Shown piece by piece: positions 23,947 through 34,754 of a DNA stretch of 64,000 bases. The position numbers were made by a program, and so were the translations under genes. This stretch comes from Erpetoichthys calabaricus (lineage: Eukaryota > Chordata > Cladistia > Polypteriformes > Polypteridae). Positions within the stretch are counted from its first letter, which is position 1; each line of letters opens with the position of its first letter. The notes beneath the pieces are model-generated. The model saw only the letters and a list, made by a program, of their open reading frames with translations, searched no databases and was not told the origin of the DNA. Where the stretch lies: contig NC_041402.2 in the NCBI RefSeq assembly GCF_900747795.2, forward strand, positions 194,046,989 through 194,110,988, read 5' to 3'.

Positions 23947-25140
23947 CACAAAGGTTTACATGCATAGTGTAGACTCATCACAGATTATACAGCTGTGTAC
24001 GCTCCCTTGATCTTCTTTAATTGTCTTTGTTGTTTTAGTTCCGTGAAAGGCGCTATATAAAACAGACGCTACTCGACACTCAGCAGACCAAGTCATGCCC
24101 ACCTCTGTTCAGCTGGTGTTCCTGCCTTGTGTCCGACTGTTTCCGGGTTGACCTCTTAAATATAAAGGTGCCACTGTGGCGATGCCTTCGAGAAATCTTT
24201 TTGTTGGCTCAGTGTTGGTTCCAGAAGGATCTTTAATTCATTCCATAAATAAGCCCTCCTGGACGATAATAATTTATAACAAGCCAATGGGTTGTTTCTT
24301 TGAAATGGTGGACAGGATCGAAGTCTGGAATCCCTGATAGACTCAGAACGACACGAACAGATCCAGCAAAGCTGAAGTGCGGCTGCAGCGAGGGCCATTT
24401 TAAAATCACCGCTGTGTCCCAAATGTGCCATCGTCTCTGGTGTAGGCTACCTGTAACGGATCGAAATAAATGACAAGGTTCTCTCTGGACCCTTTATAAG
24501 GACAGTTCGTCTGGTAACCAAAGCTATGCCATCGCTCTGTAGACCCGCTGATCTTCAGCAGCGACAATCCACCCGACCTGCGACACCTGACAGACACTTC
24601 GTTCCATTTCGTTTCTTGAATTTCTTTTTCTTTCTTTGATTTGCCCCAATTAGAGCTCAGGGTCACACCGTGTCAGGACTACGACTCGACCCCACAACCC
24701 TCCGGATTTGCAGTCCGTCGGCAAACGTATTTAGAAAAACTAAGAAGATGAACACATGTCGGGGTGACCAGAAGACGCCTTTTAACTTCTGAGATTGCGC
24801 CTCCCGAGAACGCGCGCACGCGCACACACACACGCGCGCACGGCTCCCAGCGGGGGACAACACGCGCGCGCGCACGCACGCTCCTCAAAGTTGACCAATT
24901 CATGCATAACCTGAACCAAAGCCCCCCCCCCCACTCCCCCCAACCCAACCTGCTTTTAACATAGCCCTGCGATCTCAGCCCCCGTGCCCCCCATCCGCAG
25001 CCCCTCATTTAAATATGAATAGCAAGCCCCTTAATCTGAGAATGAAAAGAGACAGTGGAACTGCATAAAATAAAACACTCCGGCCCCCCCCTTTTTTTTT
25101 GGGGGGGGGGGGGCTCATTAAACTCACAAGCAACACGACT
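23947..25140. other. gene-free stretch
   Basis: No gene recognised. A reverse HE1-like SINE head lies at about 24655-24725. A CG/CA-alternating tract (GCGCGCACGCGCACACAC) lies near 24811-24843 and recurs near 24861. A lone AAAGGCGCTATATAAAAC cassette lies near 24045. Confidence 0.45.
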
Positions 25141-25164
25141 GTTCGTTTTCTTCACAAGTAAAGG

Positions 25165-25170
25165 TTTAAT
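25165..25170 (-). terminator. NRARP: Candidate NRARP polyadenylation signal (ATTAAA)
   Basis: On the minus strand ATTAAA lies in AAATCATTAAACCTTTACTT, the last such signal before sequence character changes to poly-G and poly-T. Cleavage would fall near 25145. Other A-rich hexamers (AATAAA, minus) lie upstream, for example 25712-25717, so earlier ends are possible. Confidence 0.45.
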
Positions 25171-26509
25171 GATTTTCTTTACTGCCTTGTACACAAATGT
25201 ACAAAATTACAGCATACACTTTCACATTAAACACAGTGTTACAACATTTAGAAATAAATGGAACATCCATCTGCAAACCGGCTTCTTCTTCTTTCTTACT
25301 TTTTTGTTTGTTTTTTTATTTTTCCGAAAGAATAAAACCGAGCTGTTTGCATTACCTGTGCATTTTTAAAACCTAAAAAAGCAAAGACATTCACAGAAGT
25401 TGGTCCAGAAATACCAATCTAGAACATTTTTAATTCATTTGTTCCAAAATTTTTTTTTCTGATTTCTTTTACTCCTATGTCATAAATGTTATGACACAAT
25501 CAAGTAAAAAATCCCCCCCCCCCCCCGCTAAACACCCCCCCCCCCCCCCCCCCCACACACCGCCCAGACATCCATTGTTTCCCTTTCACACAAACCCACC
25601 GAGAGGACACTTCACAAAAGAAATGGCCGGCCGGTCGGTTTGATTTTTTTTTTTGTTTGATTCCGTTTTCTTTTCTTTTCTTCTTTCTCTCTTACATTAT
25701 TATTTCTTTTTTTTATTCCTTTAATGACAGAGATACAACACGTCTTTGCAAACATTACGTTCTGCAAAGAGACAAAAATAAAATAAAATCAAAGTCTGCA
25801 GCCAGGAGCTCCGCATACAATAGTATTTGATGTGTTTCTTATTTTTTTCTATTTAGAAAAAAAATAATAAAGTTGGCACGAAACCAACACAATAAGCAAG
25901 CAGTCATCAGTGCAACGTCAACAATTGGATTTCTCAAGTTTAAAATAAGCAATGCATATTTTGTTTCCTTTTCTCATCAATCCAAGTCTGATTCTTTCTC
26001 ACTTTCTTTTCTTCAAATGATTCATTCATCCAGGAAAAAAAAAAAAATAATAAACTTCTTCTCACTCGGACACTCAGTGATAAATACACAACCCTGGGGG
26101 GGGGGGGGGGGGTTGTTAGGGTTGGAATGGAAAAAAAAATAATAAAAAGAGGAGATCGGAGAGAGAGACGCGCGCACCCGGAGAACAAGCGCGCGCGCGC
26201 TCCACACACACACACACACACCGTCCATTAAAGCAGCATCGCATGTTACAAGGCGCTGTAAATGTCACATACAGCAAGTGGCCGGTGATTCTGAACTCGT
26301 CCTTAGTTAGCATTGAGAAGTGGGGGGGGGGATTGCGCACTGTAGGCCAAAAAAAAAAATCCCGAGTAACCCCCCCACACCCCCCCCCCCCCCCCCTCCC
26401 CTGTTCTTTTCTTGTCGCCTATTCAGTAGTAAATAGTTATTGGCTTCAGCACACGAATGGTTCCAAAAAATAATAATAATAATATAATAACAATAATAAT
26501 ATTAGACAG

Positions 26510-26523
26510 CCACCAGGGGGCGC
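26510..26523 (+). promoter_or_regulatory. CTCF-like core motif
   Basis: CCACCAGGGGGCGC fits all 14 positions of the core CCASYAGRKGGCRS. It lies in the inferred NRARP 3'UTR. Binding is not shown. Confidence 0.5.
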
Positions 26524-27809
26524 GAAAAGCTCCACGTTTTGTGCAACAGAAACTCCCTGCCTTTTTTAAAAAAACAAGAAAACAGTCAATGCATTTACAC
26601 TCGTTTTCGTAAATCCCAACATAAGAACAAAATCTTAAAAGATTAATTATCGGATACAATTGCAACATACTTGCAATATACATATATATAGGTACATACT
26701 GTATCTTCTCATTAAGAGATAATCAAATATAAACCCATTGAAAGCGCTCGCTGCCCTTTTGACCAAGATTGTGAAGTGTACACCAAGAAAACATGCGGTT
26801 AAAGTGAAAGGGACTGGGGGGGGGGGGGGGGGGGGGTGTTGGTGGTCTCGCAAAAGGCACTTGAAAAGCGCAGGCGGGGTGAAGATGATGAAGATGAGGA
26901 GCGCGTCTTGCTCGCGTTTACTGGCTTCACAAGAAGACTGAAATGGGGGGCACCCCCCCCCCCACACACACTCGACAAGAGAATTAACAGGAGGGGGGGG
27001 GGGACACCCGCTTTCCGTCTGGAACAAAAGAGCGTGCAGGGAACGGGGGCGCGCGTTCCCGCAATATTCTCGAGCAAGGAAGAAAAAAACCAAAAATCCA
27101 GAAAATGTTCCAAACGAATACTGTAAAGTCGAGGTAGATGGCACAGAAAACGGACAAAAAAAATAAAATAAAATCAATCAAAAGCAGGTCCATAGGAGTC
27201 AACGGAGAAAGGACCCCCCGATCCTCGGCAGGGTTTCGGGGTGTACACTGCGAGGGGGCGGAGCACGAAGACTTTAGCCTGTTGCATCTTCTCCCACCCA
27301 TAGAGACTTAATGGCAAAGAATGGCGCTAATGTACCTTCGTAGATCAAACATGCCTCGTAAAGAAAAAATAAAAACAAAAAAAACCAAGAAGACCCCCCA
27401 GGGGGGCCATGGCCGGTTCAATAAATACTGATTCTGTTCAACCGCTCAATGTGCGGGGCGTGCGGAGAGGACATTGGAACCCCCAAGACGCGCAGATCCC
27501 GATTCCCCTACAGGGCAGTGTAATGGGAGACATTCCGATACACACAAAAATAAAAGAAAAGGGCAAAAAAAAAAAAAGGGAATGAGAAGAAAGCCACGCG
27601 AGAAGGCCATCTACACAGGGCAGGTCTCGAGAAGGTCACCTCCGCGCCCAGCTTTCAAAGCGCTCTTCGTGGATCCCCCAGTGGTGCGCCAGTCCTCCGC
27701 GTCGCCGCTCGAGTACCAGGCCAGCGCCACTTTCAATGCGTTTATATTTCGCCACCCGGAGGACTGCGGCGGCCCTCGATTTGGTGTCGTCCGGCCGCAG
27801 CGGCTCTCA

Positions 27810-28148
27810 TCACCGGGCACCCGCCGAGTACTTGGCCTTGGTGATCAGGTACAAGACAATGTCCTGGTGACCCCCGAAAGCGGCGATGTGCAAGGCGCTC
27901 CAACCATCCCGGTTGGCCAGTCGAATGTCCGCCCCAAATTTCACCAGCAGCTTGACCAGCTCCAGGTTGCCGTCGATGACGGACTGGTGCAGCGCCGTCT
28001 GGCCCTCGGGACCGAACGAGTTGACGTTGAATTCGCAGTTGGTCATGTTCTGGAGCAGGGAGTGCAGCTCCTTGGTGTTGCCCTTCTTCACCGCCTCTTG
28101 AAATACCCGTTGCGGCGCGGAGCAAGTCGAGATCTCGGTCTGACTCAT
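27810..28148 (-). CDS. NRARP: Notch-regulated ankyrin repeat-containing protein
   Basis: This complete single-exon ORF of 112 residues is almost identical to vertebrate NRARP (114 residues in human; two residues after CSAPQ are absent here, as in fish). Residues 1-47 hold the conserved N-terminal part (FQEAV, LLQNMTNCEFNVNSFGPEG). Two ankyrin repeats follow at about 48-80 (GQTALHQSVIDGNLELVKLL) and 81-112 (DGWSALHIAAFGGHQDIVLY). NRARP is a small intracellular protein, transcribed in response to Notch, that binds the Notch intracellular domain-RBPJ complex and lowers Notch output; it also stabilises LEF1 in Wnt signalling (established). The start has A at -3 (CCACCATCATGAG). The stop is TGA. 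EXD3 lies about 20 kb upstream on the same strand, as in human. No defect is seen. Confidence 0.98.
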   Translation of the reverse strand: MSQTEISTCSAPQRVFQEAVKKGNTKELHSLLQNMTNCEFNVNSFGPEGQTALHQSVIDGNLELVKLLVKFGADIRLANRDGWSALHIAAFGGHQDIVLYLITKAKYSAGAR

Positions 28149-28930
28149 GATGGTGGGGACCTGGACGGGATTAATCGGCAGTTTCAGGTCCCGACTCAGC
28201 CCTGGATCGAAGTTGCGAGAGGTTCCGATTTTGAAAGTACAAATCCAAAATGAGAGGAGAAGGACGTGCGATCGGGCAGGTACAATACACTTCCCACGTA
28301 AAATTCAAAAAAATAATAATAATAGTAATAATGATAAAAAAAAAGTCCGGATAAAAAATCTGGGATTTGGAATAAAAAAAGAAAGAAATCCGAATTGAAA
28401 ATTGCCAACAGCGAGCTGGCGGTCCAACTCCCGATGAACAGCGAGCTCTTTAGCAGCAGCACGAAGGTATCTCGGTACTTCCTTTCTTGTAGAGCAAAAT
28501 ATTCAACGGTCGTTGCTGTAAGTGCTTTCTGAAATCAGAAAATGCAAAAGCGTCTGAGAATTCACACTCGCGCACGTCTACACAAATGCACATATCTGTC
28601 GCCTTAAACAAAAAAAAAAGAAAAGGTGAAAGCGCCGGTGGCTGCACAATTACCTCGTCGTTTCCTGATCAAGGCGCCTTTTCTCCCTTTTCTCGCAGTC
28701 ACTTTTTACGGCATCGATTTATGCAAAAATCCTCTCCAAATTAAGTTCTCTGTAAAAATCAAAAAGCCAAGTTAGTACAAGATTTCAAAAGGACATCGAA
28801 AAAAAAAAAAAAGCAATCCTGTAAAGTCGCTTCGACGTCGCAGTCCTCACGACACTTGCCTGCACACCCTGGGCTTTCTCCCCTTCCCAACGCGCTGCGC
28901 TCCGCATCTCCAAGTCCTTTCTGCCGCGCT
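28149..28930 (-). other. NRARP: Inferred NRARP 5'UTR
   Basis: Gene-free sequence between the NRARP start codon and a TATA-like element. It contains a poly-A/T stretch near 28335-28345 and 28797-28812. The transcription start near 28925 is inferred from the TATA-like element alone. Confidence 0.4.
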
Positions 28931-28949
28931 CTCGCACCGAAGAGGCTCC

Positions 28950-28972
28950 TTTTACTATTCTCTGATTTGCAT
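28950..28972 (-). promoter_or_regulatory. NRARP: Octamer plus TATA-like element of NRARP
   Basis: On the minus strand a perfect octamer ATGCAAAT (28965-28972) is followed five bases later by AATAGTAAAA (28950-28959), a weak TATA-like string. The spacing to the CpG-rich 5'UTR makes this a plausible core promoter. Confidence 0.4.
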
Positions 28973-29000
28973 AACAATGCGGCTCACAAAAAGGGGCCCG

Positions 29001-29018
29001 CGTGAGAAGGGGCGGGGC
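29001..29018. promoter_or_regulatory. NRARP: RBPJ-type motif CGTGAGAA beside a GC box
   Basis: CGTGAGAA at 29001-29008 fits the RBPJ/Su(H) consensus YGTGRGAA, and GGGGCGGGGC at 29009-29018 is a GC box for SP-family factors. Both lie about 75-90 bp upstream of the inferred start. Confidence 0.5.
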
Positions 29019-29118
29019 GAGGCATGCTGATTGAGGGCCAGTCAAATGCCAGAGGTGGAGCCCATGCGGTTTGTGCCTGGAAGGGGGCGTGGCGAACCCC
29101 TCACTCCGGGAGGGTGGA

Positions 29119-29126
29119 GGTGGGAA
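29119..29126 (+). promoter_or_regulatory. NRARP: RBPJ-type motif GGTGGGAA
   Basis: Seven of eight bases fit YGTGRGAA (first base G). It lies about 195 bp upstream of the inferred NRARP start. Confidence 0.4.
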
Positions 29127-29254
29127 AGAGGAGATTACCGATTTTTTTTTTTTTTTTTTTGTGTTTGTGTTAATATTGTCATTGTGCTTCAAATGACTCG
29201 CCGGAACGCCTTTAGTCACTGAGAAGTGGCACCTTCAGCCGAAATCAACACCAG

Positions 29255-29262
29255 CGTGGGAA
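29255..29262 (+). promoter_or_regulatory. NRARP: RBPJ-type motif CGTGGGAA
   Basis: A perfect match to the high-affinity RBPJ site. Together with those at 29001 and 29119 it makes three same-orientation sites within 262 bp, fitting the known direct activation of NRARP by Notch. Confidence 0.55.
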
Positions 29263-29469
29263 ATAACGGGAAAGAGCCCGCTCCGAATGGACTCCGCTTC
29301 ACTTGGGATGTGCTCATTGTGCGCTTTCAATGGGGAGACGGAGGAGGACTTTGAATACGTTCACGCGGTCGAATCTGACGTGCTTAGGCGAATCTGCCGG
29401 CTAGAGCGACCCGGTAAGAGCGGGCCGTCCGGAGTTGGTTTCGCCCGTTGCTCCGGGATTGGCCTTTCC

Positions 29470-29579
29470 ACATCTTACATTTCTCAGTTTAGCAGACGTT
29501 TGTATCCAAAGCGACTTACAAAACAGGCCAACATAATCGAGTTGTGCTTGGAAACAGAAAAATAAGTAACTATAACTAC

Positions 29580-29643
<64 letters not shown>
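29470..29643. repeat. Interspersed repeat piece and (TA)n tract
   Basis: 29473-29570 contains TTTAGCAGACGTTTGTATCC and AAAGCGACTTACAAAACAGG, a string very common in fish genomes as part of an interspersed repeat. It is followed by about 31 TA units (29581-29642). This separates the NRARP promoter from AT-rich DNA further right. Confidence 0.7.
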
Positions 29644-29645
<2 letters not shown>

Positions 29646-30220
29646 ATATATATATGATATTAAAACTAAAATGATCAAGTGGCGCATCTCCCCTTTATTT
29701 TTATGTCCGATGAACATTGCTGACATTTTAAAAAATAGCTTTTGTTATATAGCGTCATGCAACGGTGAATAGAATTGCAGTTAAGTGGAGTTTAAAAACG
29801 AGACGGGATAAGACGGAAAGTGACACTGGGACACCGCGACATGACTTAGCGGGCCGCACGAACCTGGGCATAACAATAATAATAATAATTTAATTATTAT
29901 TGTTCTTATTTATGGTTTCCTCTGCATGCCATATGTTGGAATGCACAGGAGAACAAACAAATAGTTTGTAGGAGAACAAACTATTTAAAAAAGTGAATTA
30001 AAGAGTGAAAGTTGTACTGAAACTTAGGGCGTTTCATACTCAGGGGACACTCAGGTTTTGTTTCGTATGTTTTTATTATTGTTATTATTATTCATCCATC
30101 TATCCACCCGTCCACTTTTCAGATCCTCTATATAGGGGAAGGCGCAAGGATTTTCTTCTTCTTGTCATTATTATTATTAATAATAATAATATTAATAATA
30201 ATAATAATAATAATATCCAT
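29644..30220. other. gene-free AT-rich stretch
   Basis: Several (ATT)n/(AAT)n runs near 29874-29906 and 30165-30214. No gene seen. GGAGAACAAACTATTT-like strings occur twice near 29948-29985, and AGGAGAACAAACTGTAAATT recurs near 30489. Confidence 0.5.
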
Positions 30221-30350
30221 TCACCTGCGGTGGGTTGGCGCCCTGCCCGGGATTGTTTCCTGCCTTGTGCCCTGTGTTGGCTGGGATTGGCTCCGGCGGA
30301 CCCCCGTGGCCCTGTGTTCGGATTCAGCGGGTTGGAGAATGGATGGATGG
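30221..30350 (+). mobile_element. Short V-SINE-like 3' copy
   Basis: This 130-bp piece begins TCACCTGCGGTGGGTTGGCG and ends (GGAT)n. An 8-bp duplication ATATCCAT flanks it (30213-30220 and 30351-30358). Its 5' end falls at the same place as the copies at 15677-15799 and 40410-40530. Confidence 0.88.
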
Positions 30351-32040
30351 ATATCCATGCATTTTCCAAAGCCAGAGCAGAACGCAGATTTGCGGGGAAG
30401 CTGGAGCTTATATGGGCCTCAAAGATATTACTTTTATTATTATTGTTGTTGGTGGTGGTTTTGGTGCATTTAATATGCTGAAAACGGCAGGAGAACAAAC
30501 TGTAAATTAAAAGACTGAAAGTTGTAATGGGAGTTAAAGCTTGTAAAGCGCGTTTCATACTTAGACCCCCCCGTTATTTCGTATATTTCTAGTCGAGGTT
30601 TGTTCGTTTTATGTGTTTGTTTACATTTATGAATTTATTTGTTTATAATCAAGTAATTATTACATAAAGATACAAATAGCAAGAGATAAAGAATAAACAG
30701 ATATAAGACAGAAAAGAACCCAACCCACCTTAAGTAGAAAGTTGAAAGGACACGAAAGTGGCGCAGTGACTGCAAATTGCCAGCCACGTGACTGAAGCGC
30801 CCATCCATCCATCCATTCGCGCCTGACCTTCCATGCATTATGCCATTCACGGAGCTCAGGTGGGTTTCTTTTCCCGCTGGTCTTCATCTAACAAACCCCA
30901 CCACACTATGGACTGTTCATACCATCAGTTTCGAATCCCGATTCGACTTTAAACGCGAGTCTCAGTGAAAAGTGACCCCGGGACAGCATGCACTTTGCAC
31001 CCAGCGAATGCTCACGTGTGAACCATGGACTCTGTGTCAGGGAGGCCGCAGGTCTCACCAGAGCACAACGCGAACAGGTGCCGGGTGAATGAAATCAATT
31101 CCGTTTAATTTACTTTTGTATAGCGCCTTTCGCCGAGTGCATGCGAAGAGTGCCGTGGAAAGTTCTCAGATGAAGTGTAAGTTTTACATTTGACAATTTA
31201 CTAAATATAGAATTAGCACACATAAAGGCGCGCATCTATTTAAACACACAGGACAATATCGTAGTGGGAAACATAAGCACGAGGGGTTTCTTCTCAAAGC
31301 TGTGGTAAAGCCAGGAGTGGGGCGCGTGAACTCGGGTCCGGCTGGTGCGCGAACGCGCGCGGTGTTAACTGAGCCCGACTGGTGGCGGTGCTGGCGGCCA
31401 CACATCCACTCCGCGCAGCTCTTTTCCGTCTGCACGCTCTGCGTCTCCTTGTGGCTTTTCTGCTTGCTGTTGTTGTTGTTCGCGTTAGTCACGTCCTCAG
31501 GTCTCAGTGAATGAACTTGAGTAACACCGCTCGGAGCGCTCCGATGGCAGCCTGCGCCGTTTTTCTTTCTTACAATCCAACTGAATTCATGGAAATAAAA
31601 AAAAAATGAGCGCCGGGTGAGTGGCCTACAAAAGAGGGCGTCTGCCTTTGGTGGGATATTATCAAGACACATTTAGTGGAAAAAAGAGGAGAAATGCACA
31701 CCAAATCCCTGCGCAGAAAGCCAACGTGCTATGGAAAGGCGCACATGCGCTCTCCATGCCGGCCGCAAGTCGGACGTTCCCCTCGCTCGCCCACAGAGGG
31801 CAGCAGAGGGCAGATTTCTGTCCGAGTCCCCGAGGCGGCGGAGATGTGCGGAGTGGGGGCGACTGCTGCGGACACAGTGAATCTTCGCACTCATCAGGCT
31901 CGTTCTTGTGGAATGAAGCCGCCCGGGAAGATGACAAGAAGCAGAGACGAGGAGTTCACGCGGCCACCCACCGTATCTGCGCTGCCGCTGTGGGAGAAGC
32001 CGAGCGTCTCGGTGGAAAAGCATCTGGGCCATCCCTGCCA
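30351..32040. other. gene-free stretch, CpG-rich from about 31300
   Basis: No gene recognised. A (CCAT)n run lies near 30801-30817. From 31300 to 32040 CpG is dense and long frames overlap on both strands (for example 31676-32170, plus) but show no known domain. It may be a CpG island between NRARP and EXD3. Confidence 0.4.
31790..31813 (+). promoter_or_regulatory. Two overlapping CTCF-like cores
   Basis: CCCACAGAGGGCAG (31790-31803) fits 12 of 14 and GCAGCAGAGGGCAG (31800-31813) fits 13 of 14 positions of CCASYAGRKGGCRS, both on the plus strand. Confidence 0.35.
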
Positions 32041-32044
32041 TCTT

Positions 32045-32938
32045 AAAAGTAAAGGTGCCAAAGAGAAATCATTTTTAGTCCCCAATAGAACCATCCACAT
32101 GAAGGTTCTAAAAAGACCCTTTATTTACTTATTTATATCCATAACTGACCCCGGGAGTAACCAGGGGTAGATGACAGAAGATTTGTGAAATCCCAATGGG
32201 GTCTGGATTTTCAGAGGACTCTCACTGCATACAATAACCCAGGATAAAATTAATGACATTTATATAGCGCCTTTCTATAGTGCTTTACAATAGAGAGTGG
32301 GGAGCAGCCATGTCATCCACCACAACTGTGCAGCAGTCACCTGGATGATGTGACGGCAGTCATTCTTGCCACCACAGATTAGCTATTACTGGTGAGGGGG
32401 GGGGGTGATTAGGGGGGCCAGCACCACCAGTCCAATTGTTGGCAACTGAGGCAGGACTCCTTGTGCCCTGTGTTGGCTGGGATTGGCTCCAGCAGACTCC
32501 CGTGACCCTGTGTTCGGATTCAGCGGGTTGGAAAATGGATGGATGAATGAGGCAGGACTTCAGTTTGACATCACAACTGAAGGATGACACCTTATTTATA
32601 GCACAGTGGCCCCCATCACACACAGACCACTGGGAAAGCATCCCATGCCAGCCTCACCAACACCTCTACCACCAGCAACCCACACTTTCCTGGTTGGTCT
32701 TCCATCCAAGTCCTGGATGAGCACAAGCATGCTTAGCTTCAGGTAAACAGTAGAGATTTCTGTTTTGTTCACCTTAAACCAATCCACACGAAGGCTCCAG
32801 AAAGAACCTTTCGTTGATTTAGAGCCATAACAGGCTCCATAAATAAATAAATAAAACCAGTGGGTTCCCAATTTGAATGCAGTCATATTATGGGCTGAGT
32901 TCAGGTCTTCTTCATCTCTCTGGATCCTGCCTACTATA
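32045..32938 (+). repeat. Dispersed repeat R1, copy 1, left part
   Basis: Segments at 32045-32240 (GAAGGTTCTAAAAAGACCC, GATTTGTGAAATCCCAATGG, TTTTCAGAGGACTCTCACTG) and 32755-32938 (GAAGGCTCCAGAAAGAACC, TGGATCCTGCCTACTATA) align with copies at 35865-36255 and 42955-43560. The match is to wording, order and spacing seen by eye. A reverse SINE-like fragment lies between them near 32250-32400. The family is unclassified; no coding part is seen. Confidence 0.65.
32459..32547 (+). mobile_element. Very short V-SINE-like 3' copy
   Basis: This 89-bp piece from CCTTGTGCCCTGTGTTGG to GGATGGATGAA is flanked by a perfect 12-bp duplication TGAGGCAGGACT (32447-32458 and 32548-32559). Confidence 0.9.
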
Positions 32939-34548
32939 CAGTGCATCCGGAAAGTATTCACAGCGCTTCATCACTTTGTCCACATTTTGTTATGTCACAG
33001 CCTTATTCCAAAATGGATTCAATTCATTTTTTTCCTCAGAATTCTACACACAACACCCCATAATGACAACGTGAAAAAAGTTTACTTGAGGTTTTTGCAA
33101 ATTTATTAAAAATAAACAAACTGAGAAATCCCATGTCCATAAGTATTCACAGCCTTTGCCATGAAGCTCCAAATTGAGCTCAGGTCCATCCTGTTTCCTC
33201 TGATCATCCTTGAGATGTTTCTGCAGCTTCATTGGAGTCCACCTGTGGTAAATTCAGTTGACTGGACCTGATTTGGAAAGGCACACACCTGTCTATAGAA
33301 GGTCCCACAGTTGACAGTTCATGTCAGAGCACAAACCAAGCATGAAGTCAAAGGAATTGTCTGTAGACCTCCGAGACAGGATTGTCTCGAGGCACAAATC
33401 TGGGGAAGGTTACAGAAAAAATTCTGCTGCTTTGAAGGTCCCAATGAGCACAGTTGCCTTCATCATCTGTAAGTGGAAGAAGTTCGAAACCACCAGGACT
33501 CTTCCTAGAGCTGGCCGGCCATCTAAACTGAGCGATCAGGGGAGAAGGGCCTTAGTCAGGGAGGTGACCAAGAACCCGATGGTCACTCTGTCAGAGCTCC
33601 AGAGGTCCTCAGTGGAGAGAGGAGAACCTTCCAGAAGGACAACCATCTCTGCAGCAATCCACCAATCAGGCCTGTATGGTAGAGTGGCCAGACGGAAGCC
33701 ACTCCTTAGTAAAAGGCACATGGCAGCCCACCTGGAGTTTGCCAAAAGGCACCTGAAGGACTCTCAGACCATGAGAAAGAAAATTCTCTGGTCTGATGAG
33801 ACAAAGATTGAGCTCTTTGGTGTGAATGTTTGGAGGAGACCAGGCACCGCTCATCACCAGGCCAATACCATCCCTACAGTGAAGCATGGTGGTGGCAGCA
33901 TCATGCTGTGGGGATGGGAGACTAGTCAGGATAAAGGGAAAGATGACTGCAGCAATGTACAGAGACATCCTGGATGAAAACCTGCTCCAGAGCGCTCTTG
34001 ACCTCAGACTGGGGCGACGGTTCATCTTTCAGCAGGACAACGACCCTAAGCACACGGCCAAGATATCAAAGGAGTGGCTTCAGGACAACTCTGTGAATGT
34101 CCTTGAGTGGCCCAGCCAGAGCCCTGACTTGAATCTGATTGAACATCTCTGGAGAGATCTTAAAATGGCTGTGCACCGACGCTTCCCATCCAACCTGATG
34201 GAGCTTGAGAGGTGCTGCAAAGAGGAATGGGCCAAACTGGCCAAGGATAGGTGTGCCAAGCTTGTGGCATCATATTCAACAAGACTTGAGGCTGGAATTG
34301 CTGCCAAAGGGGCATCGACAAAGTATTGAGCAAAGGCTGTGAATACTTATGGACATGGGATTTCTCAGTTTTTTTATTTTAATAAATTTGCAAAATCTCA
34401 AGTAAACTTTTTTCACGTTGTCATTATGGGGTGTTGTGTGTAGAATTCTGAGGAAAAAAATGAATTGAATCCATTTTGGAATAAGGCTGTAACATAACAA
34501 AATGTGGAAAAAGTGATGAAGCGCTGGGAATACTTTCCGGATGCACTG
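32939..34548 (+). mobile_element. Tc1-like DNA transposon, copy B, full length
   Basis: A 1610-bp element is bounded by TA (32937-32938 and 34549-34550). It starts CAGTGCATCCGGAAAGTATT and ends with the exact reverse complement of that string. Inner direct repeats lie near 33136-33160 and 34331-34355, so both ~200-bp arms keep the IR/DR layout. It is inserted in the R1 repeat. It belongs to the same family as copy A but runs in the opposite direction. Confidence 0.96.
33321..34329 (+). pseudogene. Tc1-like transposase, frameshifted
   Basis: The first frame runs from MSEHKPSMKSKELS to the glycine-rich box (KHGGGSIMLWG); the second carries on with GRLVRIKGKMTAAMYRDILD to KGASTKY. Around 33911 copy B has two bases fewer than copy A, which breaks the frame. 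Compared with Sleeping Beauty-type proteins the CFxxxG segment is also missing. Four codons present in copy A (NARRHVW) are absent here (NVW). The D, D and E catalytic residues are all still encoded, but in two frames, so no working enzyme is expected. Confidence 0.92.
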
Positions 34549-34550
34549 TA

Positions 34551-34754
34551 CTTAAAAGATCTGCCGTTTTGTCCACTTAGGGACCTTTATAAAGCCATAA
34601 GTTGCCTTCTGAGAACAACGAGGAACTACACAGCCCAGCGAATTGCCACTAAGGAGCCGTTATTTTGTCAAGTGTATGGGGGATGTCAGGACCCCAAAGG
34701 GAACCCTCAGCCATAGCCTATTATTACAACACCTGTATGTCACTCCTGCTTAGT
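34551..34754 (+). repeat. Dispersed repeat R1, copy 1, right part
   Basis: TTTTGTCCACTTAGGGACC, TTTGTCAAGTGTATGGGG and TTAGTCCAAGTCAGGGCCTT match, in order, the segment following GGATCCTGCCTACTA in the 43-kb copy. Tc1 copy B therefore lies inside one R1 copy. Confidence 0.6.

Larger units (their letters stand above)
25145..27809 (-). other. NRARP: Inferred NRARP 3'UTR
   Basis: This gene-free block between the NRARP stop and the candidate poly(A) signal is T/A-rich with several extreme tracts: C14 at 25513-25526, C20 at 25535-25554, G17 at 26096-26112, C17 at 26380-26396, G21 at 26816-26836, and a CA run near 26205-26221. A perfect CTCF-like core lies at 26510-26523. Human NRARP also has a long 3'UTR (known), but the extent here is inferred only. 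Confidence 0.5.

Noticed and set aside
27474-28253. 259-residue plus-strand frame opposite NRARP
   Set aside because: It overlaps NRARP in antisense and has no known domain; CpG-rich coding DNA often leaves the other strand open.
31676-32170. 164-residue frame in a CpG-rich block
   Set aside because: No domain, frames also open on the other strand, and it runs into repeat R1.
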